A program made the position numbers and the translations under genes. Source: Paralichthys olivaceus (Eukaryota; Chordata; Actinopteri; Pleuronectiformes; Paralichthyidae). Taken from it: DNA of 64,000 nt. Below the pieces are notes generated by a model. The model was given only the letters and a program-made list of their open reading frames with translations, was not told the DNA's origin and did not search any database. Position 1 is the stretch's first letter; every line of letters begins with the position of its first letter. This document shows positions 34,341 to 47,831 of this stretch, one piece after another. Location of the stretch: assembly GCF_024713975.1 (NCBI RefSeq), contig NC_091110.1, forward strand, positions 18,753,501-18,817,500, written 5' to 3'.

Positions 34341-37300
34341 CTACTCGATCTCATTGGAGGTTCCCACGGTGGCTTGAATCTCCATCTCTGCAGGGAAATA
34401 AAAGAGCGAAGACGCTGCTTAAGATCTTGAAATAAACACTGGTCCATTTTCTGTCTTTGCAGGATGTTTAATCCTGAGGAACAGGTTGGATAAATAGTTT
34501 TTTTTACCTGGGCAAGGTCCACCTTCCAAGATAATGTCATCAATGGCGATGTCACTCCTTACTGATGGACCCCTGGTTGCTTCAAACACAAGCTGGGATG
34601 AGACAAAGAGAAACGATTGTTTAGAGGTTGTTAAGAGGGTTTATGGGACAGACGAACATTTTGTTCCCTCGTTTGCTCTAACGAGAGCAGTGGAAAACAA
34701 AACCTCTGCAAAGGCCTGTTAGTGGCAAGATCAGGGGTTCAACAACATGAGAGAGATTTCTTTCTGTTGGCACATTTATGGGAAAACTGACCTAATGCTG
34801 GTGGAGACTGGTTCCCTCTGTTGATCAGGACCAACATTCACTTCTCAGTCTGCACGTTAAAGGAGACAATCTCCTCAAATGTCTCCTTTAAAGTTGACAG
34901 AGGGTTTAATCACAGAAAACTAATGCAGCTCTTGTTGTGGCTGTGTCTTATTTGAGCCCACAGTTCATTCTGCTAATTCCTCCTCCTCCTCCCCCTGCGC
35001 TCTCCCTTCCTCCCTTTTGAGAAACCCGATGAAGTTCTTGCCATGGCTGCGTGTCTTAGCAAGAGGAGATCACAGATGTATCCTGTGCAGACGTTTTTAC
35101 TGCAATACTGAAGCTGTTCGGTGAGACAGTAAATGGAGCAGTCAGATTACTATGGAACAAGGATTAACAGAGACTTTACGGTTGTTCATCCTATTAGTTC
35201 ATGAAATCTCTTATAGATGTTTGTGAACTATTCATAAATCTTTAAAATTCTTTTGCAGCTTTGCCCAAATATTTCTTCACAGAAGGTTTCCTGTTCTTTT
35301 TTTCATAGATTTGGCTCCAACTTTATCGTCTGATCCAGGAAAAATTTGGTCCGAATATATTTTCAAAACGGCAGCAAAGTTGTAATTCATCCTGTAATAT
35401 CCGCCCTGAACCAACTACTGTATATCTACACGGTGTAGATTCTGTTTATTCAAAGTGTTTTTCTTTCTCCTTCGACCTCACTGTGTATTTCATTGTGTAT
35501 TTGTACATTAACCTAATGAAAAGAACCCATCAGCTCCTCTATCTTCAAGTTCAAGAAAACCCAGTAACAGATTTAAGAGACTAATCTTTGTCAAAGATTG
35601 AAAACTGCGTCACCAGTCAAATTCAGCCACGTCTGGTTCTTCAATTTAAAATAAAACAGTTTGGAGAGATTCTGCTCCTCTCTTGCCTGATGCTGGCTGT
35701 TGCTCTGATATTCCGCTCTGGCCCTCAGCCAGCCAATGCTCTGCTCGCCTCTTTGTTGCCACAGCAACACGTCCTCTCCGCCCTTGTCGAGGTGCACGCT
35801 GAGCTGGCCGGTGCCGGAGCCGTACATGTGGTAGTAGAAGCTCAGACACTGAGGCCCCCTGGAGCCCCTCAGAGGGCGAGAGAGCAGCCGGACCCTCTGG
35901 CCGGGCAGCATGCGCGAGGCCTCCAAGTGCAGGTAGTGTCCTGTGAGTCAAAAGTCAACAGGTTGGTGTCATCACAGCTGTGGACATGCAGACTTTTCTT
36001 TTTCTGGCAGTGATGGAGGCTGAAGGGAAGGAGACCCTCACCCAGTCCTGTGGTGTGGTCTCCTCTGGGGCCCGTGTACGAGGTCGGGGTGGGTCCTCTC
36101 CTCCACTCCCAGTCCGCAGCATCCGTCTGTTTGTCCTGAGTGTATCCACACAGACCGGCCTCGAAGTCACAGTGACCGGGCAGAGGTGACAACAACGAGC
36201 CTGCAGCAGCAGGAGGAAAGATATAAGTGGAGGAGGACTTTATTCTGACTGACGCTGAAACAATAAGGTGACAAGAGGTTCTTAAATGATCTTTTTACAG
36301 GCCCTGACATGTTGCATGATACACAAGAGGCTCAAATCCTTTTTCAGAAAAGCTGAAATGTTTTTAAAACCGTGATGAAGATCTCGAAATATTGACTAAG
36401 ACCCCTGAGGGCAACAATGAGTAACGTTTGGCTGCATCTCTCTAGACTCGCGTCTTAATCTGATCCAATCTTTTTTTTATTAAAAGTTTTAAAGTATCAG
36501 AATACTTTACTTTTCTAATAAAATTTGAAAATACAGCTCTGGTTCTAAACATGTTGGACACGTTAGTGGGATTCTGCAAAAACTACTGGACGAATCACAT
36601 TAAGGATGTGATACGGGACAGGAAAGAACTTTTTGTATTTTATCTTTTATCCGAGTGTGTGTGAGTTGGTGCAGCCTGATTAAATTAAAGGGGAGGTTGG
36701 GTGTTGGCGGTGGTGTGAGATCTACTGGGTGACTTCAGTCGTTACCTGTTGCCGTCAGCTCACAGTCTCCGAGCTTCACGCTGATGTCGTCCAGAGCCAC
36801 TGAGCCACAGTCCCAGAAGTTCCTGCAGGTGCTGACGAAAACCACCTGAAGAGCAGTGAACAGGAAGTGAGACCAACTGAACCGGAGGAATTTGATCCAC
36901 TAATCGTTTTCTGATTGGAACTGAAGCCACAGACGCTCTGTTGTGGTTGTTGCTTCCTGCTCACATGAGGAAGGAAAGAGATTCATCGCGTTTTAAAACA
37001 AAAGACAAAGAAAAGTCAGTGTCATGAAAGACTTGGAGCACTCTGGCATCGGGTTGATCTTCATCACGAACAACATGTGAGGGTGAGAATGTGTTTTTCT
37101 ATTTTTTTTAATTTACTTTTTGCGCATGAAGTTTGTTTTTCATCTCTTAAATATTAGATCTTTAAAATGCCTCCTTCCTTTTTAGTATTATTGCATTTTA
37201 TTGTTCTTCCAGTCATTTAATTATTTCCACATTTCTCCGTTCTTCCTTCACTCTTAGATCATTTGTAAATTCCTCACATCCCTCCTTCCTTCCTTCCTTT

Positions 37301-40300
37301 CCTTTCCACCTTCATTCCTTGTCTTCTATCCACCTTGCTTTTCTTTTTTTATGTCCTTTCCTCCTCCCCTGCTTTCCCTTTAGTTTCTTCCTCCTTTCCT
37401 TTCCTCCTCTGACTGAATTGTATTTCCACTTCCTGTCCTCCGACCTTGGCCGGCTGTGACGTCTGGAAGGTGGCGTCCGTAGCGACCCAGATTCCTCTGG
37501 ACTTCTCGCCCTGGGTCCAGATCTTCTCCTGGCTGCTGCTGCCGCTCTGCTGCTGCTGCAGATAAACAGCCAGGGCCTGGTCCGTCTGGTTGAAACCTGC
37601 CAGAGTTATTTTTGCTCAGTGAGTCAGTCAAATAAATCACAGCCAATGATTCACACACATACACACAGGCCCAAAGAAAAAACTGATATTCTTCAGTGAG
37701 GGGGTTCTGTGGTGGCGCTCACCCCTCAGAGAGAAGTAAAAGCTCAAGCAGAACTTCATGTTCCCGGGCAGAGTTGGACCCAGCAGGCGACTGACGTAGC
37801 CGGAGCGTGGGTTTAGCTGAGAGTGGGCCAACACGAAGGATCCTGCAGGAAGAAGACAGCGTTTATTTTCTTGTGGAATCTGCTCGTCGGGAACGTTCGA
37901 ATCGCCACCAACACCTGGTGCTGATCTGAGTTCAAAAGAGTTATTTCAATTATTTCAGCTCCATTTTCGGTCTCTGCCCCCAATGACTCCTTTAACACCA
38001 TCGGCAGTTTAGAGAAACGTCCCTCTGAAGTTTCCGAGCGTGCCTCGTCTTTCTAACCAATCAGAGCATGTCAACGCTCCCGCGGCCTCAAGCTCACGTT
38101 ATGAAGTTCACGATCAGTTCTTTGTTTCCCCACCTGCTCCCGTGGTGTGGTCTCCGTTCCTGAATATGTTGGGCTTCACGGAGACTCTCCTCCACGACGA
38201 CCCCGTCACCTGGTCCTGGGTGTAGCGGCAGAAACCGGACTCAAAGTCACAGCTGGCGATGGAGGGGTCAAAGGTCGGCTCTGTGGAGACACATGTCAGG
38301 AATCAGTGCTTTCGTGGCTCAATAATAATAATAATAATTTGGATTTCACATTTTCTGCTATGTACATAATAATGAGATTTAAGGTTCTGGGGACGATACG
38401 TTTTGTTTGACCCCTCGTTGCCAATGATTTTCATTTCGCCACCCACAACACAAACTGTTGTTCTCGTAAAATCTGATCTCTCGTTTGTTCGTCCTCATCC
38501 CTCCGTCCCCTCTGTCCTCCCTTTGTCCACCTCCTTCAATTTGAAAACGTTGATAATCGAGAGGTTTAGGATTTCCTCCCAGAATGCACTCTGAGGTAAA
38601 CACGACAGTGACATTAAAAACGATCCTGTTCAGAATGAGTGCAGCTCACCGGTGTCTGTGCTGCAGAACTCTGAAGAAAAGGAAATGTCATCAATGGCCA
38701 CTCGTCCGCCTCTTGGACTGTTAAACGCCACTTCAAACACCACCTGGACGCGCAGACGGACATATGGAGACAGACGCTCGTAAACGAAGACACGTAAATA
38801 CACAGATGTCGATGGAAGGATGGTTTTCTGGAGCCAGCAGCCACGACAGCCGGGCTGGTGTTAGTTTCACCTTGTGAGTTTGGAGGTTATGTGAAAGTCT
38901 TCTTAAAGTGATGTTTACATGCAGCTGAAGTGTCGGCCCATGCTGACCTGCACAGAGTACGGGGCCTTCAGGTCCACCTGCACAGGGATCCACTCTCCCA
39001 GCGTCTCGCTCCACTCGTTCTGCTCCTCTGACTCCGGCCTCCACAGCTCCTGGTACTGGCCCAGGCTGTCGCGAGTGAAGACGGAGAACAGGTTCCCTCT
39101 CTCCTCGCTTCGCTGGTACTGAAAACTCAGGCAGCCGGACATCGGCACCGTCGTCATGGGAGACACCAGTTTGGCCACTTCTTTGAAGGTCTTGGCGTAG
39201 ATGGAGTCCACGTACATGAAGTGACCTGAGAGGAAGCAAGAGTCAGGGACACAAATACTCATACCTTTGAATTTTAAATCATTTCTAACCTTTATTTACT
39301 AGTTTTAACATTTTAGTCTAAAACTGTAACATACATGTTGCTCAAAAGGCAGCAAATAAAATAACTACGTCATAAATTCACCAGATTTAAAAAGGTAATA
39401 GATAAAATGTCCATGAAAAGAAAAATCAGGATAAAGTCTGGAAACGTACGGCTCAAGAAGTGAATCAGCCAAATCTCTCAGATTAAATTATCCCAGAGCA
39501 AAATGACTTTACTGTAAAAACTGATTTCATCCAACATTAAGACCTGCAGGGCTCTGAGCCGCCTTCGCTTAGTCGTAGTTAACGTGTCACTCACCCGTCC
39601 TGTTTTTGAACGTGTGGTCGTTGAGCACACTGTTGTGGAGGAGCTGGCCTCCACCACCTCCCACATACCAGTTCACGTTGGCGTTCCACTGGTTACTGTA
39701 TCCACACAGGTGAGACTCCTCGAAGTTGCACTCTGGAGGCAGAGAAAATAAATCATCATCATCATCAACACTCGTGCTGCTGTAACTTTATATTGCGCCA
39801 GATGTTCTGAGTGCAGCCGTGCACACTCTGGACGTGTGAAGTCACCGACCCAGGCAGTATCCAGGGCTGATGTGGATCTCAAAGATGGCCACGCTGCTCC
39901 CCGGGCTCGGTCCAGGTTTACCTTCGATGACGACCTAATCAACGACACATGCTCGGTAACATTACACAGAGATATATACGACATGCCACAGCTGTGACAT
40001 CATAGACAGTGAGCTACAGTGCGGAGGGTCAGGGAGAGGTCACGCATGAAAAACAGAGAAATCTAATTTAGTTTCCAAGCTCGTGTGAGCAGCAGGTTTG
40101 GAGTCAAATGACTCAGAGCGGAGGAAACAGAGCACAGGAAAGAAACACCCCGCTCATAACATGAGGTCAGGGCCCGGACATGTGGGACCGAGTAAAATCT
40201 GAGGTTTAACTTATTAGATAAATATTGTACGAGTCAAACATGGAAGCAGCGAACCGCTTGTTGGCAAACAGACTCTAACCAACACATTCACTTCCTTTTA

Positions 40301-43300
40301 CCTTGATTAACAGGAAATATACTTGACGGGAGAAAATGTGTTCTAAGTCACTTCCTGTCTCACATTTAGATCTTGACGAGAAGATCGATATCTCTCACAT
40401 GTAGTTCAGCACCAACGTCTTCTTCTTTAATGACCATATTTCACTGATTGTTGAATCCATGTAATTAAAAACATTCCATCACTTTAGAGGAAGTACCGTG
40501 GCGTGACCACGGTCAGCTGTCAGAACGTGACAGTAGATCGTGCTTCATAGTGACTGAGGTCATTTTGGCCGTCTGCAGAAAAGTTTGGTGGCTTTTGTGT
40601 GGAGGGGAAAAGTAAACATCAACCTTTTAGTGCTAAAAATAAACCTGTGATATACAATTAACATTTTTCCACCTCGGCCTGGACTCAACTGTGTTTATGC
40701 ACCGAGGGGCACTCACACAGCACAGGCCCGGCGGACTGTTACCGAGGTCGTGACCCTGTCAGAGCCGACTCTGCCGCTGCACGTAATATAAACAAGTGCT
40801 GTACTAGTCCCAGTGTTAGATAACGTGTGTCGCTGAAGGTGTGTGTGTGTTACTTCACACACTTCTTATTGGCCTGTGTGCTTCATCTCAATCTATATCT
40901 GTCTTTTCTTTAAACAACTGCATGATGTTGTTCTTTGCACCTCTGGGTTTATCTAATTCAGCAGCATCAGAGGATCCGACCTAATTTCAGTTTTAATATC
41001 AGATTTTCTGCTTTCAAAATACTATTATTATGAAATATTATTATTAACTAGAGATGTTAAGACTATTTCTCTCAACTTAACCATCATAACATTTTGTCTA
41101 TTTCAACATTTTTTTTGCTCCAAATCTCTTATTTTACAGTTTTTAACAAAGATCTTTAAACTCAATCACATTTAAAACTGGATTTATAGATTGTTTGTTT
41201 TTTGCCTGAACAATGTTATTACAGGTTAAATCCACAATTTCCTGAACACTCAAAGCTGGAGTTATATAAAACTTGCTTGTATTCATTGTCCTCAGATGAT
41301 GAATGATGTGTTAAATTGTGTCTTTCGGACGTTTTCTGGCCACAACTCCTCAGAGGTTGAACTTTTTTCCATGTTGAAAAGTTGAGCCTCCGTCATCTGT
41401 ATGTTTCATCCAGTTTCCATATGATGGAATAAACCTTAAACAACCGTCAGAGACCATTAGCGACGCTTTAGATGTGTTTATATTTTATGCTGGAGCTTTT
41501 CCCACAAAGACTCCACGCCTGTATTTTACCCTGTTAAGATCAGTGTTGTTCTGCAGGTCCATGCTGGAGATGACCCAGCTGTCAGAGGGAGCCCGGCTGC
41601 TCCACAGAGGCCTGTCGAAGCTCCGTCCCTCTGAGCGCTGCAGAACCTCCAGGCTTCCCGACCCGGTGATCTGGTAGACGAGCCTCAGGCAGCTCCACTC
41701 GCTCTGCTCCAGAGCCGGACTCAGCAGAACCCCTGTGATCTCTCTCCAGGGTCTCTCACCTGCACCTCGCTCAGCGTCCCGCTCGTCCACCGTGTCCACC
41801 GCCACAAAGTGACCTGAAACCAAAAGATGTGAGGAAAGTAAAACCTGAGTCACATGTGTGTTTTCACGGAAATAGACATTTTGCATCAGGATGTCCAAAG
41901 ACAAAACACTTTGTGACCTGGTGCAACATGAAATCCACCTCAGCTCTTACTGCAACAACGACTGAGCTTCTTCTCTGCTGCAGGGCGCTCAGAGATCCTT
42001 CACTCGTCTGTCACTTATTACTTTCCCCTGTAGACTGCCTCGCCGCCTCAGGGCTCCTACATCCTGACAAACACATGTGTATTCACCGACACACACACAC
42101 TCACACACACTAGGGCTGAGCTCATCTCTGCACACATTCAGTTCAAGATGGTGTTTTTATTTACGTAACGTTTCCTCATGCTCGAACATGTTTTCTCAAC
42201 ATGCGAATGCAGAAAGTACAAAACGTTTATGACACGGCTTGATTCAGTTAGAGCTTGAACTCTGCAGCACCGAAAACTGAGAGAGGAGAATAAATGAGCA
42301 AGAACTGCATGAGCACATCATTAACGCACCAACTGCTCTGACCTTTTTTAACGAGCCGGCGGCAACAAGGATGGAAACAGGAAAAGAGAAAGTGGTTGAC
42401 GTATCCCGGAGGAAAGAGAGACAGTGAGACCGGGCTGGAGGAGCAGAGCTTTCAGAAAGGATTGAGCAGAGAAATGTGGTGGGAAAAAATGATTAGTGAG
42501 AAGTTTTTACAGCAGAGTTTGGCACCAGACACAAAAGTTTGTGGAGCAGCAGGACAGTGGAGGACCATCTCTGCAAACACACACAGTGAACCACAGGGTC
42601 AAACACAGTTCTTCACTTTGTTTAGTTGGATGGAAGTAAATCTTGAATATGTTCTGACACTGCACTTGCACAAATGTATTCCCAAGTATGGCCGCCTGCC
42701 TTGTTACCAGCCAGCCTCTGGAATCTGACCAGAGCCGATTCTTGCATAACAGGCTTTTCAAATGTAGGTGGGTAAGTTAAGTTTGGGGACGGGTTTTGTA
42801 CGATTAAAGATCTGAGCGAGTGACATAACCTCCACCTCTTAAAACATGGCCCCATCAGGGCCCTGCAGTCAGACCCCCTCCCATTATCTGCTGCAAGGAT
42901 TTAAACCTCCACACAAGAATCAACGTGTGCAGACGCAGCAAATGATAGAGACGTTAAAACACATCGTGACATTAATCGTACGATGACCTCATCTGGATGG
43001 CTTTGATCACTCTGACATTACGTAGATATGGGCGTGTACAGTACTCGTCAGCATCAGCCGCAGTACCCCCACAACCACAACGGCTAAATGTGTTATTTCA
43101 CTGACTCCAGATGTTCAGACTGATGCTGGAATCCACGCACGCCAGATGGGCCTCTTCTTTTCACCCATGTGCTCCAGCCAAACTCAGCATCACAGCAAAA
43201 CCTGTTGCTAAAAGAGCCACAACACAAGCGTCTAAACTGCAGAAGTGAAAACAGAGGAGCGAAGACACCGAGTGAGATCTGGGAAAGTCTTCCAGTACCA

Positions 43301-43563
43301 TCTCTGTGCAGGGTCCAGCTCGCAAAGTCTTCATCTGACGTGTACTCGCAGGTGTTGGATTCAAAGCTGCAGGAGCCTGGCAGCAGTTGGTTGTGGGCCT
43401 GGACGGTGGCTGTGACCGCAGACAGGGGAAAAGAGAGAAGAGGGACAATTAGAGAGAGGGAATGGTAAGTATGAATCATGGTAACTGGCATTACCAACAC
43501 CGTGCCCTCATACACCATTAAAACAAACTCACCAGCAAAAGTCAGGAGGTACAGTGGAAGCAT
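34341..43563 (-). CDS. mamdc2: MAM domain-containing protein 2
   Basis: Secreted matrix protein (mammalian MAMDC2/mamcan is a proteoglycan) with four MAM domains. Fifteen coding exons (minus): 43563-43533, 43409-43299, 41813-41530, 39934-39850, 39732-39595, 39225-38948, 38743-38650, 38280-38134, 37842-37723, 37596-37445, 36845-36746, 36200-36042, 35940-35687, 34592-34508, 34387-34341; 694 residues against 686 in human. A hydrophobic signal peptide begins MLPLYLLTFAATVQA. Each MAM domain starts with a CxFE/CDFE-type segment (GSCSFESNTCEY, ECNFEESHLC, SCDFESGFC, HCDFEAGLC) and ends with an AIDD/ALDD-type stretch. GDHTTG, LLSRPLRG and RGEQSIGWLRA match human closely. Intron 13 uses a GC donor, CAG|GCAAGA (35686-35685). 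Intron 3 is the second largest at 1.6 kb; intron 2 is about 1.5 kb. Human MAMDC2 lies near APBA1 on 9q21. Confidence 0.95.
36570..36625 (+). repeat. Fragment of dispersed percomorph-type repeat
   Basis: Contains attctgcaaaaactactgga and gacgaatcacattaaggatg, a worn match to the family's 5' phrase. It lies in a mamdc2 intron. Confidence 0.4.
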
Positions 43564-44316
43564 TGCAGCTTTCCGTGGGAAATAATTCAACTCTCGCAGG
43601 AAACCAGAAAAGCAAAAGTAGTCTTGCATCCAAAGTTGGAAAAACAACAAGAAGTTGCAGGGAAAAGTTTTTAAAAGTTGTCTCCTTTGTGTCTGTGTGT
43701 CTCTCCAGCTCTCAGACTGGCAGCACACTGCAGACTCACCACGGGGAAAAGTGTGTGTCTGGACGACAGCGGAGGGAGGAGGAGAATAACAGAGGGGGTG
43801 GGGAGTGGGACGGAGAGGAGGAGGAGGAAGGTGAGTGATGAGGTGGTGGGGAAGATGGAGTAAGAGAAAGAAGGGAGAGGTTAAGAAAGAAGTAAACTAA
43901 TGAGGAGAAGATATTCTTGAAGTGTTCTCAAGAGAAAAACAAATGATTTTGGCTTGAAAATCAATTTATGTTTATAATATTTTAGTGAGGATTATCTTTT
44001 TTGGCTGAGAGAGAAATGACTGATGCTCGTGTTCAGAAATAAAAAGTTAGAAACCTTTAAAGAACGACAGTGAACTCAGAACCGAGACTGACTCACGACT
44101 GGTTGAACTTGTGTATCAGCAGCTCAAGATGGCAGCGCCCACATCCGGGATATTTCAGCTTCATCACATGTTGTCCATCTTTATTTCATGGAGACCATGA
44201 CATGGGGCTCTCACCACAGCAGCCAGAGACACACCAGTCAGGTTTCAGCAGGATTCTACTGATCACGCAACTAAACTCAAAACATACAACTTGTAATACT
44301 CGACTTTTCAGCTCTG

Positions 44317-44414
44317 TAGCTCGGTCCTTGTGTCTCTGTCCGAGCAGCTCGGTCCTTGTGTCTCTGCAGCTCGGTCCTTGTGTCTCTGTCAGAGCAGCTC
44401 GTCTCTTGTGTCTC
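44317..44414 (+). repeat. Minisatellite, unit agctcggtccttgtgtctct
   Basis: Three near-perfect copies and one degenerate copy of a 20-21 bp unit, with a 7-bp spacer (tccgagc/tcagagc) between some copies. Confidence 0.8.
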
Positions 44415-45447
44415 CCTGAAGACATTCTGCCGCTGCCTTTTAAAGCAGAGCATCCATCAGCTAACGGCTCTCACCTGCGCTGATTGATCCCTCTGTTTTC
44501 CTTCCTCAGTCTTTAACTTCATGACATGTTCAATAATCTCATGTGCGTCAAATCGTCTGACTTCAGTTGCTTTTGGTCAGTGAGTGTAAAGAATATAAAT
44601 CTGACTGTGAGAAAATCACACAACGATGCTTCACTGTGTCAGAACAGGCCTGAATAAACAACTTATCCAAACTGTGTTTCACAAACCAACAGAGGGTCGA
44701 AACGTTTTGCAATGATCTCAAATATTTGTCTTGGCTTCAGTCTTCAACAGCTTTCAAACATTTTGCACATTAATTTATTTATGTCTGCAGCAGTTTTTAT
44801 CTTCAATGCAAATGAGCCATTGGGGAAAAGGAGAGAGGATCTTCAAAGACTAATAAAAGAGATTATTCAGAAATATGAATCAAATGAGCGACTCAAATAA
44901 TTTCCGACGACACCTCACTGGAGGGAAATTGCAGAAGGGAACGGCTTTGAGGGGTAGAGGAGAAAAGAATGTACCATGTTGGATAGAGGAGATTAGACTT
45001 TGCAGTAACTTTCCGATGCAGCTCTCGTCCACATTTGGGATCCATCTGTCAGACTCTCTTTCTCTTTCCTCTCTTTCTTCAGTCGTCTCGTTCACAATCA
45101 TTCCTCTAACTCCCCTTTGTTATCAACGCTTTGGACACTCTGCACGTTTCACAAACAGATGGAAGTTACGACCGCAGCCGTCAGTGCCCGGCCGAGGACG
45201 TCAGTCAGACTGGAAATGACTCATTTAATAATTATATTAAATGCAAACAACATGATCTGTTTGATGGAGAGAAAAGATGGAGAGATTGTGTTGGAGGGAT
45301 TTCAGCGTTTGATCAGCTCCAAAGAGAATTCTGTTTAAATTTCCTTTCTCATAAATCATCCTTCATCTGTTTAATTTCCTGGTTTAATGGGGGTGAGGGC
45401 GTCATGTACAGAGCATGCAGAGGATGTTACAGTTATTTAGTTAGGGT

Positions 45448-45486
45448 GTCCTCAGTTTGTGTCCTCAGTTTGTGTCCTCAGTATGT
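45448..45486 (+). repeat. 13-bp tandem repeat x3
   Basis: Unit gtcctcagtttgt repeated three times; the last copy has one change. Intergenic. Confidence 0.85.
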
Positions 45487-45846
45487 GACGTCCTCTCAGG
45501 TCCTCCACCCTTTCTCTGGAAACAGCCCGGACCCCTGGCTCAGCCCGACAATATTAGAGTTGTTGATTTTACAGATTAATCATCACACACTGGGCGCCTG
45601 CTCTGTTTAAATCGGCTGAAACAACATTATCGTTATTCATTTTAACTACTGTGATTTCACAATAAAGGTTGACATGGACCGAAATCTGTTTTCTGCAGAA
45701 TAATGTCTCACATGTTGAGCTTTTTCCTCTGGTGTTTAGCTCCAATGAAAAATGTGATGGACCTCAATGATTTGTAAAACTCGACCCAACTTAAATTAAT
45801 TAGACAAGTCAAATCTCCTCATCGGGTCCCCACCCACCCTGCTGCA

Positions 45847-45862
45847 GAGCGCCCCCTGCAGA
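45847..45862 (-). promoter_or_regulatory. CTCF-like motif
   Basis: The reverse complement TCTGCAGGGGGCGCTC closely matches the CTCF core. It lies between mamdc2 and apba1. Motif match only. Confidence 0.4.
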
Positions 45863-46943
45863 CCGTCTGGTGAACATACTGGAGCGTGCAGGGTGCATTT
45901 AATCGAGGCCACTGGGTTTTTTGTGTGTGCGTGATATAAGATAAGTGTGAGATGGAAAATGATGAAACATTTATGTGTGTTAATTCCGCTAATGGATTCT
46001 CTGCGTGCAACACAACTGACAGAGCATGTACAGTATATATCTCCGTGTCTGCAGAGAGACACAGAGAAAGACCACAAATTATTGATGTCCTCTCCGGAAA
46101 CAGAACAGCAGAGAACTGGCCTGTGTGAAATATAGGTTGTGTGACAGGAGGTGACTCCGGCAGCAGCAGAGTGATGACCTCATATCCTCATTCTCCATGT
46201 TACACTCTACATCTCTGGGCTCCTTGATTGGCTCGGGTCGTAGAAATGTGTCACACATACACACACACGCCTCCGCACTCAGCCGAACGTGCCGCACACT
46301 GTACAGACGTGTGCGGCCTCTTGCGCGTGCGATAACGAGAGAGGGCCCTAACAGACCGGCTGCCATGGTTACCGCTCGCCATCTCCATCCTCCCTCACGT
46401 GTTGTTGTCACGGTAACGGCTGCTCCAGGGCAGCAGGGCGGGTGCACACGTGACGTAGGTGAAATGTGTTAGAGGAGCTGGGCGATGCGTAGACACGGGT
46501 GTTATTGAGCCGCTCGGCCTTCAAGTGACACCGCGACATAGAGCCTATTGTGTGAGGAATACCCCCCCCACCACCACCACCACCACCCCCCATCCTTATT
46601 AATATTCAGTGCTGGGTTGATAACTGAGTTAGTTCATGAGCATCACTGCTGATTATCATGAGATATTAATAAACTCAGGATTATCAAAACGAAATCATTC
46701 TTACTGTTTGAGCTTTAGATCGTAAATTACATGTGTGAATAAACGAATCAATGGACAAACATACATATAAATATGAACTTATGGTCTGGACAATAAAACA
46801 ATATCAGTTATCATCATATAGGTTCAATGTATATTGATGTAATGCTTAATGCACAGTGTGTTAATGTATACAACTAAAAAGAAATCATAACGTGACATTT
46901 ATCCTGATAATAATAGATGATATGGAGATTTTTATCTCAATTG

Positions 46944-46978
<35 letters not shown>
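46944..46978. repeat. (TA)n microsatellite
   Basis: About 17 TA units upstream of apba1. Confidence 0.95.
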
Positions 46979-46981
<3 letters not shown>

Positions 46982-47409
46982 ATTGAATCATAGTTATTGA
47001 AGTCTGCTTCTCGTCAGTAGAGATGGAACTCCACAAAGCGTTGGAGGTTCATCACTTCTTCCCTGGAAACATTTCCGGTGTCATTTTTGCAGTTTACAGT
47101 TTAAGTCGTTTTCTTAATTTGTGTGTTTTTTTTCTATTTTCGTGTGTTTTATTAATTTGCAGTGCGTTGAACTCTCTCCCGACGTAGAAATACAATTTAC
47201 GACTCGACCCCAAACACCGGTGTTAAAATCACTTTTTGCATCATTTTCTTTATTTTCCTTTGCACGTTATTTTTTATGGTTTATGGTCGTGACCTCGCAG
47301 AGGGTCAGGGGTCAGGGGTCAGCTTGTCTCCTCAGGTGAAGTCTGCTGCTGCTGTTTTAGGAAAAGACGTTGAAAGTCTACCTGTCTTCTTCTTCTTCTT
47401 CTTCTCTCA

Positions 47410-47831
47410 GGTGTGTCGCCGATCTTCTCGTGGGTCGAACAGGTAGATCACAGCGACTCCTACCGGCAGACCGTGGGAACACAGCAGCCACCGGTGCTGC
47501 AGCAGCTCTGCAGGCTGATGGAGGAGGAGGAGGAGGATGATGAGGAGGAGGAGGAGTGGGAGGGACGAGGCTCCACACGGAACTGTTTGTGTCTGAACGA
47601 CCCGCATCAGCAAAGGCGCTTTGTGCATCGTTAATCCGCGGTGATGTCACGGTGCAGGAGGGGCTGAGCGCGTTAATCCCACCGAGTTGTGTGGAGGCAC
47701 CGGCGGAGCCAGGGCGAGCCGAGCCGAGCCGAGCCGAGCCAGGCGCGCAGGCACCGGGGGAGGAACAGGACCGGGAGCGATGCCGTGTTCTGCAGCAGCC
47801 GGAGCCGGGCCTCTCCTCCACCGACACGCAG
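47410..47831 (+). other. apba1: apba1 5' non-coding exon 1 (approximate start)
   Basis: GC-rich exon ending at ACGCAG|GTAAAT (47831/47832); the next acceptor is at 50689/50690. It contains a GAG/GAT triplet run (47518-47557), a (GAGCC)6-like run (47715-47740) and several upstream ATGs (47518, 47643, 47780), whose frames close before the main start. The start of the exon is a guess. Confidence 0.45.

Larger units (their letters stand above)
43900..47400. other. mamdc2-apba1 intergenic region
   Basis: Upstream of both divergent genes; no gene recognised. It contains two short tandem repeats (44317-44414 and 45448-45486), a CTCF-like site (45847-45862), an NRF1-like tgcgcgtgcg (about 46322), a CCACCACC run (about 46566-46590) and (TA)n at 46944-46978. 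Confidence 0.55.

Noticed and set aside
43093-43728. 211-codon minus-strand frame read as one protein
   Set aside because: It merges mamdc2 exons 1 and 2 with the intron between them. Clear donor and acceptor sites and human homology show it is spliced.
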